This document shows, piece by piece, positions 1-5,162 of a stretch of DNA of 5,162 bases (positions within the stretch are counted from its first letter, which is position 1; every line of letters begins with the position of its first letter). Location of the stretch: NCBI GenBank assembly GCA_003488105.1, contig DNMS01000278.1, positions 1 to 5,162 of the forward strand, given 5' to 3'. The translations under genes were made by a program, and so were the position numbers. The notes beneath the pieces are model-generated. The model had not been told where the DNA came from. It saw only the letters and a list, made by a program, of their open reading frames with translations, and searched no databases. This DNA is from Rhodospirillaceae bacterium. GTDB taxonomy: Bacteria > Pseudomonadota > Alphaproteobacteria > Rhodospirillales_A > Casp-alpha2.

Positions 1-90
1 CAGCACAAGGAACGACCAGCGGTCGCCGAAAGTGTCGATGCCATAGGCGACCAAACAGTTGCTGTCGTGTTTCTTGGTCTCGTTCTTCAT
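1..90 (-). CDS. HxlR-family winged-helix transcriptional regulator, N-terminal fragment
   Basis: The minus strand opens with ATG at 90-88 and stays open for 30 codons to the window edge, so only the N-terminus is visible. The segment NCLVAYGIDTFGDRWSFLVL (residues 11-30) matches the start of the HxlR DNA-binding domain, whose usual form is C-P-V-x-x-x-L-x-x-I-G-x-R/K-W-x-x-x-I-L. Cys12 occupies the N-terminal cysteine position that serves as the thiol sensor in HxlR relatives such as YodB, CatR and HypR. The usual proline after it is leucine here. HxlR proteins are small dimeric repressors or activators, often sensing quinones, aldehydes or oxidants and often controlling themselves and a divergent neighbour. 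The operator-like array at 111-164 and the divergent gene at 201 fit that pattern. The stretch upstream of the start has no convincing Shine-Dalgarno. Family assignment is fairly secure; the ligand and target are unknown. Confidence 0.85.
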   Translation of the reverse strand, partial: MKNETKKHDSNCLVAYGIDTFGDRWSFLVL

Positions 91-96
91 CCGCGC

Positions 97-125
97 AGCA
101 TAAAAAAACAACTTGCATAAAACAA
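97..125 (-). promoter_or_regulatory. Candidate promoter for the HxlR gene
   Basis: Reading the minus strand, TTGTTT (125-120) could be a -35 and TATGCT (102-97) a -10, separated by exactly 17 bp. The -35 hexamer is part of the first operator-like site (111-127), so a bound regulator would block it. The -10 lies only 6 bp from the ATG, so transcription from it would begin at or near the start codon, giving a leaderless message. That agrees with the missing ribosome binding site. Other AT-rich hexamers in this stretch could serve instead, for example a TTGTTT at 143-138. Confidence 0.35.
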
Positions 126-164
126 GTGAATTGCATAAAACAAATTAACTTGTTTTATGCAAGT
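111..164. promoter_or_regulatory. Triple operator-like array with TTG-N7-CAA cores, overall palindrome
   Basis: Three related sites lie in a row. Site 1 (111-127) is ACTTGCATAAAACAAGT. Site 2 (129-146) is AATTGCATAAAACAAATT, in the same orientation. Site 3 (148-164) is ACTTGTTTTATGCAAGT, the exact reverse complement of site 1. Each is itself a short dyad, TTG-N7-CAA, with ACTTG/CAAGT arms in sites 1 and 3. The core centres are at 119, 137 and 156, spaced 18 and 19 bp. The whole 54-bp block is nearly symmetric about 137.5, with 17-bp outer arms and a further AATT/AATT pair inside. A degenerate fourth copy, GCATAAAAAAACAA, lies at 98-111. The array fills most of the gap between an HxlR regulator and the divergent small gene, and abuts TATAAT at 165. 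Several dimer-binding sites for the adjacent regulator is the natural reading, but binding is inferred. Confidence 0.8.
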
Positions 165-170
165 TATAAT
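165..170 (+). promoter_or_regulatory. TATAAT -10 element of the small-gene promoter
   Basis: A perfect TATAAT directly follows operator-like site 3 and would place a transcription start near 177, about 24 nt before the ATG at 201. No recognisable -35 lies at 16-18 bp spacing (141-148 reads CAAATTAA), and the nearest TTG-like hexamer is too close. The promoter may therefore need an activator, or the repeat-rich region may replace the -35. A protein on site 3 would sit against the -10 and should hinder RNA polymerase. Confidence 0.5.
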
Positions 171-188
171 GCGCTGACGTCCGGAGCC

Positions 189-192
189 GGAG
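189..192 (+). promoter_or_regulatory. Shine-Dalgarno GGAG that fixes the start of the small gene
   Basis: GGAG lies 8 nt before the ATG at 201, with another GGAG at 183-186. The reading frame is open further upstream to a GTG at 126, but that start would lie inside the operator array and upstream of the TATAAT. The ATG at 201 is clearly preferred. Confidence 0.6.
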
Positions 193-200
193 ACCCCACC

Positions 201-416
201 ATGAACATCCTATCCAACAATGCACTGCAGCAGATCGACGAGATCGGACTGCATTCTCCGCTGGGCCGGTTGAATTCCACCGTCAGCCAGGACGCGATCG
301 ATGCCGGGCTCAGGAAAGCGCGGCTGCTACGCGCCCGCGCGTTCCACCAGGCCGTGGAACGGCTTGTTGACCTCTTGAAGGGAAGGGTCGGCAGCGCCAG
401 GTGCCGTCCACGGTAA
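201..416 (+). CDS. Small basic hypothetical protein (71 aa), divergent from HxlR gene
   Basis: I do not recognise a named family. Starting at the ATG with a good GGAG, the protein has 71 residues. The first 30 are polar and mixed. Residues 31-60 are likely one amphipathic helix rich in Arg, Lys, Ala and Leu, with LRKARLLRARAFHQAVERLV at 37-56. The last 12 residues (GRVGSARCRPR region) are basic and include one cysteine. There is no signal peptide or membrane segment and no helix-turn-helix that I can see. Short alphaproteobacterial proteins with a similar arginine-rich R-x-R-A-F-H helix seem to exist, but I cannot name one. Promoter, ribosome site and position beside the operator array argue that it is expressed and controlled with the HxlR gene. 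No clear terminator follows; the 78 bp to the next gene hold only weak dyads, such as GTTGC/GCAAC at 459-481. Confidence 0.6.
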   Translation: MNILSNNALQQIDEIGLHSPLGRLNSTVSQDAIDAGLRKARLLRARAFHQAVERLVDLLKGRVGSARCRPR

Positions 417-494
417 GGAAAATTGGCCTGGGATTTCGGGGCCGCTCTATGACATGGTGTTGCGATATCGTGAAATGCAACCGTCGGCTTACCC

Positions 495-1103
495 ATGACC
501 ATGTTCGATCGCCTGTCGGCCTTCTTGGAAGCAAGAAAAGGCGACATCTATCCGGAAGAAGGCAGTGACCTGCACGAGCAGATCACGGCGCAGATCGTTG
601 CTCTTCTGATGTCGAAGGGGGATCTTCGTCCCGATCAGCGCGTGCTTGATGTCGGTTGCGGGCAGGGCCCGGCGCTGGCCGAATTCAAGAAGAAGGGTAT
701 TTTCGCCACCGGCATTACGCTCGGCGACGACGTCGCGATATGCCGCGAGAAGGGTTTCGACGTGGCCGAGATGGACATGTCGGATCTGGATTTCGACGAC
801 GGGTCGTTCGACTTCATCTGGTGCCGCCATGCCCTGGAACACAGCATTTTTCCGATGTTCACCTTGTCCGAGTTCAATCGGCTGCTGACAACGGGCGGCG
901 GATTGTATGTCGAGGTGCCGGCGCCGGAAACCGTTGCCCAGCATGAAAGCAACCCCAATCACTACAGCGTCATGGGCAAGACCATGTGGCAGCACCTGTT
1001 CGTCCGTGCCGGGTTCGAACAAATCTGGGTACAGGACATCAACATTCCGCTGTCCATCGGGCCCGATGTCTACTGGGGCTTCCTTCTAAAACGTAAAACC
1101 TGA
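495..1103 (+). CDS. Class I SAM-dependent methyltransferase
   Basis: This 202-residue protein is the size of a minimal Rossmann-fold methyltransferase (Methyltransf_11/23 type). Motif I, which binds S-adenosylmethionine, is LDVGCGQG at residues 51-58, after a helical N-terminus. The post-I acidic position lies near residues 75-80 and the adenine-contacting segment is around MDMSDLDF (93-100). Motif IV/V follows as SFDFIWCRHALEHS (104-117), then GGGLYVEVPAPE (134-145). The order and spacing are complete, so the enzyme looks intact. The substrate cannot be read from the sequence; the histidine-rich post-motif region is common in members acting on small molecules or glycans. The start may be ATG at 495 or at 501 (MTMF or MF); neither has a clear Shine-Dalgarno. 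Downstream, a same-strand flavoprotein begins 48 bp after the stop, so the two may be co-transcribed, although no functional link is evident. Confidence 0.9.
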   Translation: MTMFDRLSAFLEARKGDIYPEEGSDLHEQITAQIVALLMSKGDLRPDQRVLDVGCGQGPALAEFKKKGIFATGITLGDDVAICREKGFDVAEMDMSDLDFDDGSFDFIWCRHALEHSIFPMFTLSEFNRLLTTGGGLYVEVPAPETVAQHESNPNHYSVMGKTMWQHLFVRAGFEQIWVQDINIPLSIGPDVYWGFLLKRKT

Positions 1104-1116
1104 CAATACCCCAGGC

Positions 1117-1145
1117 TTGGGAAAGACTTGGCAGTCGGCTATAGG
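1117..1145 (+). promoter_or_regulatory. Weak candidate promoter before the flavoprotein gene
   Basis: TTGGGA (1117-1122) and TATAGG (1140-1145) are separated by 17 bp, and each matches four of six consensus bases. The -10 overlaps AGGA (1143-1146), the likely ribosome binding site, and would start transcription around the ATG at 1152. It can work only as a leaderless promoter. Read-through from the methyltransferase gene is an equally good explanation for expression. Confidence 0.2.
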
Positions 1146-1151
1146 ACGTGG

Positions 1152-2324
1152 ATGCAGGACATCGACGTCATCATCATCGGCGGCGGCGCGGCGGGGCTGA
1201 TGTGCGCTGCCGGTGCGGTCAGGCGTGGCCGTCGCGTGCTGGTTTTGGAACGCAATGCCCAGGTCGCCCAGAAGGTGCGCATTTCCGGGGGCGGGCGGGC
1301 CAATTTCACCAACCAGCACGCGGCGCCAGCCAACTTCCTGTCGGACAACCCGCATTTCTGCGTGTCGGCGCTGAAACGCTATACCCAGCATGATTTCATC
1401 AAGTTGGTGGAACAGCACGGCATCGCCTATCACGAAAAGACCCTGGGCCAATTGTTCTGCGATGACAGCGCGCAGCAGATCATCGACATGCTGCTGGCCG
1501 AGGCACGTGGTGCCGAGATCCGTACGGCGGTCAATGTGACCACGGTCGCCCGGGACGGTGAGCGGTTTCGCGTGCATACGGATAAGGGGATGTTTTCGGC
1601 TGCTGCGCTGGTTGTCGCCACGGGCGGGCCGTCGATCCCCAAGATGGGGGCCAGCCGCTTCGCCTATGACGTCGCCAAGCAGTTCGGGCTGCGCGTCGTC
1701 ACGCCGCGCCCGGGCCTGGTGCCGCTGACCTTTGATCGCGATATGCTGGCGAAACTGGACGGACTGTCCGGCGTTTCCGTCGAGGCGACGGCGACCTTGG
1801 GCAAGGTACGCTTTGCCGAAGCCTTGCTGTTCACTCATCGCGGGCTTAGCGGGCCGGTGGTGTTGCAGATCTCGTCCTACTGGCGGCCCGGAGACACGAT
1901 CCTGTTCGACCTGCTGCCGGGCACGGACCTGTTCGGGATGCTGAAGGACATGAAGCAGGACCAGCCGAAGAAGGAAGTGCCGACGGCCCTGGCCCAGGTT
2001 TTGCCGAAAAGCCTGGCGCAACGGCTGTGCGAATGGACGGGCTGCCTGGGCCGTCTAGCCGACCAGCCGGACAAGCGTCTGCGGGCCCTTGCCACGCAGG
2101 TCAATGCCTGGGCCGTCACGCCGGCCGGCAGCGAGGGCGAGCGCACGGCGGAGGTCACCGTCGGCGGGGTCGATACGCGGGACCTGTCGTCGAAGACGAT
2201 GGAAGCGCGGGACGTGCCGGGCCTGTATTTCATCGGCGAGGGCGTCGACGTGACCGGCCACCTGGGCGGCTTCAACTTCCAATGGGCCTGGGCCTCGGGC
2301 CATGCCTGCGGCGAAGTGGTCTAG
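1152..2324 (+). CDS. HI0933/YhiN-family FAD-dependent flavoprotein
   Basis: The 390-residue product has the normal length of the HI0933 (YhiN, BaiN-like) family of NAD(P)/FAD-dependent oxidoreductases. The N-terminal Rossmann FAD motif is DVIIIGGGAAGL (5-16), with Glu33 at the end of the second strand to hold the ribose. The hallmark KVRISGGGRANFTN is at 41-54, the second dinucleotide strand VVATGG at 154-159, LLFTHRGLSGPVVLQISSYW at 225-244, and the C-terminal FAD-contacting segment, with G-E-G-V-D at 362-366 and GGFNFQWAWASG at 372-383, closes the protein. It should be cytosolic. Most members have no known physiological reaction; the few studied include BaiN of bile-acid metabolism, and that role should not be transferred here. 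The ATG at 1152 is chosen because AGGA lies 5 nt upstream and the FAD motif then starts at residue 5; an in-frame TTG at 1128 would add eight unlikely residues. Confidence 0.93.
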   Translation: MQDIDVIIIGGGAAGLMCAAGAVRRGRRVLVLERNAQVAQKVRISGGGRANFTNQHAAPANFLSDNPHFCVSALKRYTQHDFIKLVEQHGIAYHEKTLGQLFCDDSAQQIIDMLLAEARGAEIRTAVNVTTVARDGERFRVHTDKGMFSAAALVVATGGPSIPKMGASRFAYDVAKQFGLRVVTPRPGLVPLTFDRDMLAKLDGLSGVSVEATATLGKVRFAEALLFTHRGLSGPVVLQISSYWRPGDTILFDLLPGTDLFGMLKDMKQDQPKKEVPTALAQVLPKSLAQRLCEWTGCLGRLADQPDKRLRALATQVNAWAVTPAGSEGERTAEVTVGGVDTRDLSSKTMEARDVPGLYFIGEGVDVTGHLGGFNFQWAWASGHACGEVV

Positions 2325-2333
2325 GGCCGCGGG

Positions 2334-4028
2334 CTACTTGATGTCGAAGGCGATGGAATGGCGCAGGCCTTCCTGGGTGAACGGCTTGACCCCGTGCCAG
2401 ACATAGGATGGGAACAGCACCAACAATCCCGGCTGCGGGCGGACCAGACGGCGGGTCCGGTTGCGTTCGCTGACGAAGGCATCGGGCGGGGCGCCGAACT
2501 GAATGCAGCCCTCGCCGGATGCCCAGCGATCTTCGTCCAGGTCCGGAACCTGCACGTAATAGACGCCGGACAGCCAGCCTTCGTTATGGATGTGGCTGGC
2601 GTCGTATCCGGCACCGTAGAGGATCGTCGACCAAGCGCCGGTGAAACGGAAATCCCGGTTTATGTAGCGCAGGAACGGGTGGTCGGGATCGTCGGCCAGG
2701 CCGTCGACATAAGTGCGGATGGCATCAAGAATCAGGTTGCGGACGGTCAGCACATGGCCCGACGCATTGCGGAACAGGTTGTTGGGAATCTGCGTGCCGC
2801 CGCGCATGGTCTGGTCCAGGGGCAGCGAGCCTTTCTGGTGGCGCGTTTCCAGTTCCGCGTGAAGGGCAGCATTGAATGTACCGATGTCGGTAAACCCGGG
2901 AGGCGGTGGCAGCGTCTGCGTGAACACGTCGGCATCGTAGTCGACGATGGTGTTCACGGCCGGGTCGTCGGCTTCGGTCATGGCGATGGTCATGGTGCCG
3001 ATGACTGAACTCAGGCGTGGGACGATCCGATGGGCCTTCATGAGCACGGCCACCGCGTCGCCGGCCCGGTCGGCGCGGATCAGACTTTGCCCGTAGCTTT
3101 CCAGGATTTGCGGATCGTCCGGCGCCAATTCCACCGCCCGTGCATGGTGGGGTAGGGCTTCGTCGTGCCGTCCCTGCATGGACAGGGACCAGCCCAGGCA
3201 GGTCAGGGCGATGGACAGATCGGGATTGATCTCAAGTGCCTGGCGGAGGATCGGCTCGGCCTCGGTGAATTTTTCGTCCTGCGCCAGTTCCCAGCCATAT
3301 TGTTCGTAGGCCTTCGGGTTCTGCGGTGTGGCGTCCAGCGCCCAGCGAAACGTGTCGTAACGCTCGCTCTCGCGGCTCATGGCGTTCTTCAGGCCCTTGA
3401 AGGTTTTGTGGGCGTCGATATGCAGGGGGTCCAGCTTGACCGCTGCCCAGCAGGACGCGATGGCGTCTTCATACTGGTCGAAAATGAACTGCAGGGATGC
3501 CAGCGCGGCATGGGTGTCGGGAATACCGCCGTTGACGGCGATGGCCTTTTTCAGGGCCGCCATGGCCTTGGCTGTCTGCCCGTCGTCGCGCAGGGCGATG
3601 CCGTAGTTGTGGAGGATTTCCGGCTCGTCCGGATTGATCCGAAGTGCGGCCTCGAAGCTGCCGACGGCGCCCGTCAAATCCTGAAGCCGCTGTAGCGCCA
3701 TGCCCAAATTGTTCAGCGTGTCCGCATTGCTCGGCGCCAGGGCGAGGGCGCGTTGGTAATTGTCCCGCGCCGACGCGGCGTCGTTGCCGTAGAACTGCGC
3801 CAGGCCCAGGTTATTGAAATAATTCGGATTTTTTGGATTCAAATTGGTCGCCTGGGTCAAGGCCTCGATGGCGCCCAGCAGGTTGCCCATCTGCATGCAG
3901 GCGACGCCGAGCAGGTGATGGGCCTCCGCGTGCTCGGGGTTGGCCTGGATGAACGCGCGGTACAGGCGCTGGGCATCTTGAAGCCTGCCGGATTGATGCG
4001 CGGCGAATGCCTCTTGCAGTAAATTCAC
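2334..4028 (-). CDS. TPR-repeat protein with C-terminal 2OG-Fe(II) oxygenase domain
   Basis: The 564-residue protein has two parts. Residues 1-338 are about ten 34-residue TPR-like units with typical G-x-A and A-x-x-x-x-x-x-L/N-P spacing, for example 35-68, 69-102, 103-136, 237-270 and 271-304; the unit near 205-236 is irregular. After a linker containing LPPPPGF (373-379), residues of about 365-564 match the putative 2OG-Fe(II) oxygenase family TIGR02466 / 2OG-FeII_Oxy_5: SHIHNEGWLSGVYYVQVP at 478-495, GLLVLFPSYVWHGV at 534-547, and RHSIAFD at 556-562. Likely iron ligands are in H479-x-H481 and at His545, with Arg556 for 2-oxoglutarate. Such domains hydroxylate substrates using oxygen and 2-oxoglutarate; the target here is unknown, but a TPR arm suggests a protein or peptide. 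There is no signal peptide. The start is GTG at 4028, the only usable start after an in-frame stop at 4073-4071, with a weak GAGAG 8 nt upstream. Confidence 0.9.
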   Translation of the reverse strand: MNLLQEAFAAHQSGRLQDAQRLYRAFIQANPEHAEAHHLLGVACMQMGNLLGAIEALTQATNLNPKNPNYFNNLGLAQFYGNDAASARDNYQRALALAPSNADTLNNLGMALQRLQDLTGAVGSFEAALRINPDEPEILHNYGIALRDDGQTAKAMAALKKAIAVNGGIPDTHAALASLQFIFDQYEDAIASCWAAVKLDPLHIDAHKTFKGLKNAMSRESERYDTFRWALDATPQNPKAYEQYGWELAQDEKFTEAEPILRQALEINPDLSIALTCLGWSLSMQGRHDEALPHHARAVELAPDDPQILESYGQSLIRADRAGDAVAVLMKAHRIVPRLSSVIGTMTIAMTEADDPAVNTIVDYDADVFTQTLPPPPGFTDIGTFNAALHAELETRHQKGSLPLDQTMRGGTQIPNNLFRNASGHVLTVRNLILDAIRTYVDGLADDPDHPFLRYINRDFRFTGAWSTILYGAGYDASHIHNEGWLSGVYYVQVPDLDEDRWASGEGCIQFGAPPDAFVSERNRTRRLVRPQPGLLVLFPSYVWHGVKPFTQEGLRHSIAFDIK

Positions 4029-4074
4029 GTTGGGCGCTCTCGAACTGACGGCATGAAGGTGACCAAAGGTTTAG

Positions 4075-4115
4075 CCCAGCACTGGCCGGGGGGCCAGCCG
4101 TTATCCGAGGGCTGG
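4075..4115. other. Overlapping inverted repeats between two minus-strand genes
   Basis: The 100-bp gap between the quinone-reductase stop and the TPR-oxygenase start contains a perfect dyad, CTGGCC-GGGG-GGCCAG (4082-4097). A second dyad, CCAGCC (4094-4099) with GGCTGG (4110-4115), shares bases with it, and CCAGC at 4076-4080 can also pair with GCTGG at 4111-4115. The hairpins exclude one another. On the minus strand they follow the reductase gene, so they could slow or stop transcription, but there is no T-run after them and this is not a standard terminator. Confidence 0.4.
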
Positions 4116-4128
4116 TTGCCGCCACGAC

Positions 4129-4842
4129 CTACTTGGACCGCATGGCGTCGTCGAAATCGTCGAGGGAAGGGAAGGCGAGGGGCGTCAAATCGTCGAGATT
4201 GCGGAGGCGTTCCGCATAGGCATTGAGGTATCCCGCCCGTGTCGTGTCGTCCACATAGGGCACATGCCAGGCGACGAAGGGCGGCAGCACGGTCATGCCC
4301 GTATAGGCCAGGGTGCCCTGCAACAATGGCTTCAGCATGTCGTTCAGGCGCCCGTGGATGGCGGCATCACTGTCCAGCATGTGTTCCCGCCCGCCCAGCG
4401 TCAGGGTCAGCATGGCGCGCTTGCCCTTGAGCCCGCCCCGGTCGTAGAACCGTCGCCCGCCGTAGGTCAGACCCGAGATCAGCACCCGGTCGATCCAGCC
4501 CTTGAGGATCGCCGGCACGGAAAACCAGTGGAGTGGGAAGTGCAGGATCAAGAGGTCGCACCACATCAACTTCTCGATCTCGGCCCGGATGTCGGGGGCG
4601 AGGGTGCCGGTCTCATGGCCGTGGCGCTGCTCCAGCGCATAGACGAGGTAATCCGGATCGGCGCGGTCGCCGAAATCCGCCGGTCCGGCGACCGGGTTGA
4701 AGCCCATGGCATAAAGATCCGAGACCTTTGTCGCATGACCCAGGCCGTCAAGAATGTTGACGGAGTGATCGCGCAGCGCCGTGTTGAACGACTTCGGTTC
4801 CGGATGGGCATGGACAATGAGGACGTTCATGGCAGCCGTCAT
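4129..4842 (-). CDS. NAD(P)H:quinone oxidoreductase, flavodoxin_2 (NQO1/MdaB-like) family
   Basis: The 237-residue product has the flavodoxin-like fold of the Flavodoxin_2 family, which holds NQO1, MdaB and KefF-type proteins. The flavin phosphate loop HAHPEPKSFN is at 11-20. The isoalloxazine-contacting segment FPLHWFSVPAILKGWIDRV at 102-120 is nearly identical to the NQO1 pattern, followed by YGG (127-129), LTLGG (147-151), and a C-terminal half aligned with NQO1 (TGMTVLPPF, then an ERLRNL helix). Such enzymes are soluble and transfer two electrons from NAD(P)H through bound flavin to quinones or related electrophiles; the actual acceptor is unknown. Its ATG (4842-4840) overlaps the TGA of the upstream amidohydrolase gene as ATGA, implying one transcript and coupled translation. 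A second ATG at 4830 (MNVLIV) is closer to the usual family N-terminus, so the first four residues are uncertain. Confidence 0.9.
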   Translation of the reverse strand: MTAAMNVLIVHAHPEPKSFNTALRDHSVNILDGLGHATKVSDLYAMGFNPVAGPADFGDRADPDYLVYALEQRHGHETGTLAPDIRAEIEKLMWCDLLILHFPLHWFSVPAILKGWIDRVLISGLTYGGRRFYDRGGLKGKRAMLTLTLGGREHMLDSDAAIHGRLNDMLKPLLQGTLAYTGMTVLPPFVAWHVPYVDDTTRAGYLNAYAERLRNLDDLTPLAFPSLDDFDDAMRSK

Positions 4843-5162
4843 TCAGGCGGCGGCACGGCGCCGGTGCGCTCCGTGATCAGGCCGTAATGTTCCGTCCGCC
4901 GGTGGGCCGCGAAGTTGAAGGTGGAGTTTTTCAGGAACGCGCAGGCGTCGAGGTCGCAGTCGTGGACGATGACCTCGTCGTCCTCGGTCTGGGCTTCGGC
5001 GACCACTTGGCCGTCCGGGTTGATGATGCAGCTGCCGCCCATCAGGTGATAGCCGGGCGCTTCCTCGCCGGCCTTGGCGACGCCGACCACCCAGGTCGCG
5101 TTCTGATAGGCCCCGGCCTGCATGGAAAGGCGTGAGTGATGGTGGCGCAGTTCCGGCGTGTC
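4839..5162 (-). CDS. N-carbamoyl-D-amino-acid hydrolase-like nitrilase-superfamily enzyme, C-terminal part
   Basis: The frame is open to the window edge, so the visible 107 residues are the C-terminal third of a protein of roughly 300. It begins DTPELRHHHSRLS; the Met that follows (5123) is internal, not a start. HHHSRLSMQAGAYQN (7-21), GGSCIINPDGQVVAEA, DEVIVHDCDLDAC, and FNFAAHRRTEHYGLI follow the order in Agrobacterium-type D-carbamoylase, where corresponding segments read HHHLLSMQAGAYQN, HSCIVAPTGEIVA, DEVITAAVDLDRC and FNFKAHRQPQHYGLI. Those enzymes cleave N-carbamoyl-D-amino acids to D-amino acid, CO2 and ammonia in the hydantoin pathway. The catalytic Glu-Lys-Cys residues lie in the missing part, so activity cannot be confirmed, and another carbon-nitrogen hydrolase specificity such as ureidopropionase is possible. 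The gene is upstream of, and overlaps by four bases, the quinone reductase. Confidence 0.85.
   Translation of the reverse strand, partial: DTPELRHHHSRLSMQAGAYQNATWVVGVAKAGEEAPGYHLMGGSCIINPDGQVVAEAQTEDDEVIVHDCDLDACAFLKNSTFNFAAHRRTEHYGLITERTGAVPPPE

Noticed and set aside
111..164. CRISPR array or mobile-element terminal inverted repeats
   Set aside because: The repeats are short, mixed in orientation, 1-2 bp apart and lie in a divergent promoter; there are no spacers, transposase or target duplication.
126..200. Upstream GTG extension of the small gene to position 126
   Set aside because: The added residues would be encoded by the operator repeats and lie upstream of the TATAAT; the ATG at 201 has a well-spaced GGAG.
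423..453. Possible promoter before the methyltransferase gene (TTGGCC and TATGAC)
   Set aside because: The spacer is 19 bp and both hexamers are poor matches in GC-rich sequence, so it is no better than chance.
489..1022. Minus-strand open frame opposite the methyltransferase
   Set aside because: The plus-strand gene carries all methyltransferase motifs in order; the antisense frame shows none and has no ribosome site.
1086..2021. Long open frame (311 codons) on the minus strand opposite the flavoprotein gene
   Set aside because: It lies antisense to a gene with a complete set of HI0933-family motifs; the translation is arginine-, glutamine- and histidine-rich with no known domain, as expected for a high-GC shadow.
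2358..3008. Open frame of 216 codons on the plus strand opposite the TPR-oxygenase gene
   Set aside because: It is antisense to the conserved oxygenase domain, with no recognisable domain of its own.
4264..4887. Plus-strand open frame of 207 codons over the quinone reductase gene
   Set aside because: It is a shadow of a well-conserved flavodoxin-fold gene and crosses the amidohydrolase/reductase junction, which is explained by the minus-strand pair.

Overview
The window is GC-rich with dense coding. Codon choice and protein families suggest a chromosome segment of an alphaproteobacterium, probably Rhodospirillales-like; that placement is an inference from general character, not from a marker gene. 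I see no insertion sequence, tRNA or rRNA gene, CRISPR array, phage gene or integration site. The genes fall into small transcription units that probably do unrelated jobs.

Left edge (1-416): a divergent pair. On the minus strand is the first 30 codons of an HxlR-family winged-helix regulator, which runs off the window. On the plus strand is a 71-residue basic protein of unknown function. Between them is the most distinctive non-coding element here, an AT-rich array of three operator-like sites with a TTG-N7-CAA core (111-164), arranged almost symmetrically and ending directly beside a perfect TATAAT. It looks like the regulator's own control region, possibly shared with the small gene.

Centre-left (495-2324): two plus-strand genes 48 bp apart, a class I SAM-dependent methyltransferase and an HI0933/YhiN-family FAD flavoprotein. 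Centre-right (2334-4028): a convergent minus-strand gene ending 9 bp from the flavoprotein stop. It encodes about ten TPR-like repeats fused to a C-terminal 2-oxoglutarate/Fe(II) oxygenase domain, and starts at GTG.

Right edge (4129-5162): a minus-strand pair with an ATGA stop/start overlap. The upstream gene is the C-terminal third of a nitrilase-superfamily enzyme closely resembling N-carbamoyl-D-amino-acid hydrolase, cut by the window edge. The downstream gene is an NQO1/MdaB-type flavodoxin-fold NAD(P)H:quinone oxidoreductase.

Nothing here proves a new multi-gene system. The items most worth a second look are the symmetric operator array with its uncharacterised small gene, and the TPR-oxygenase fusion.
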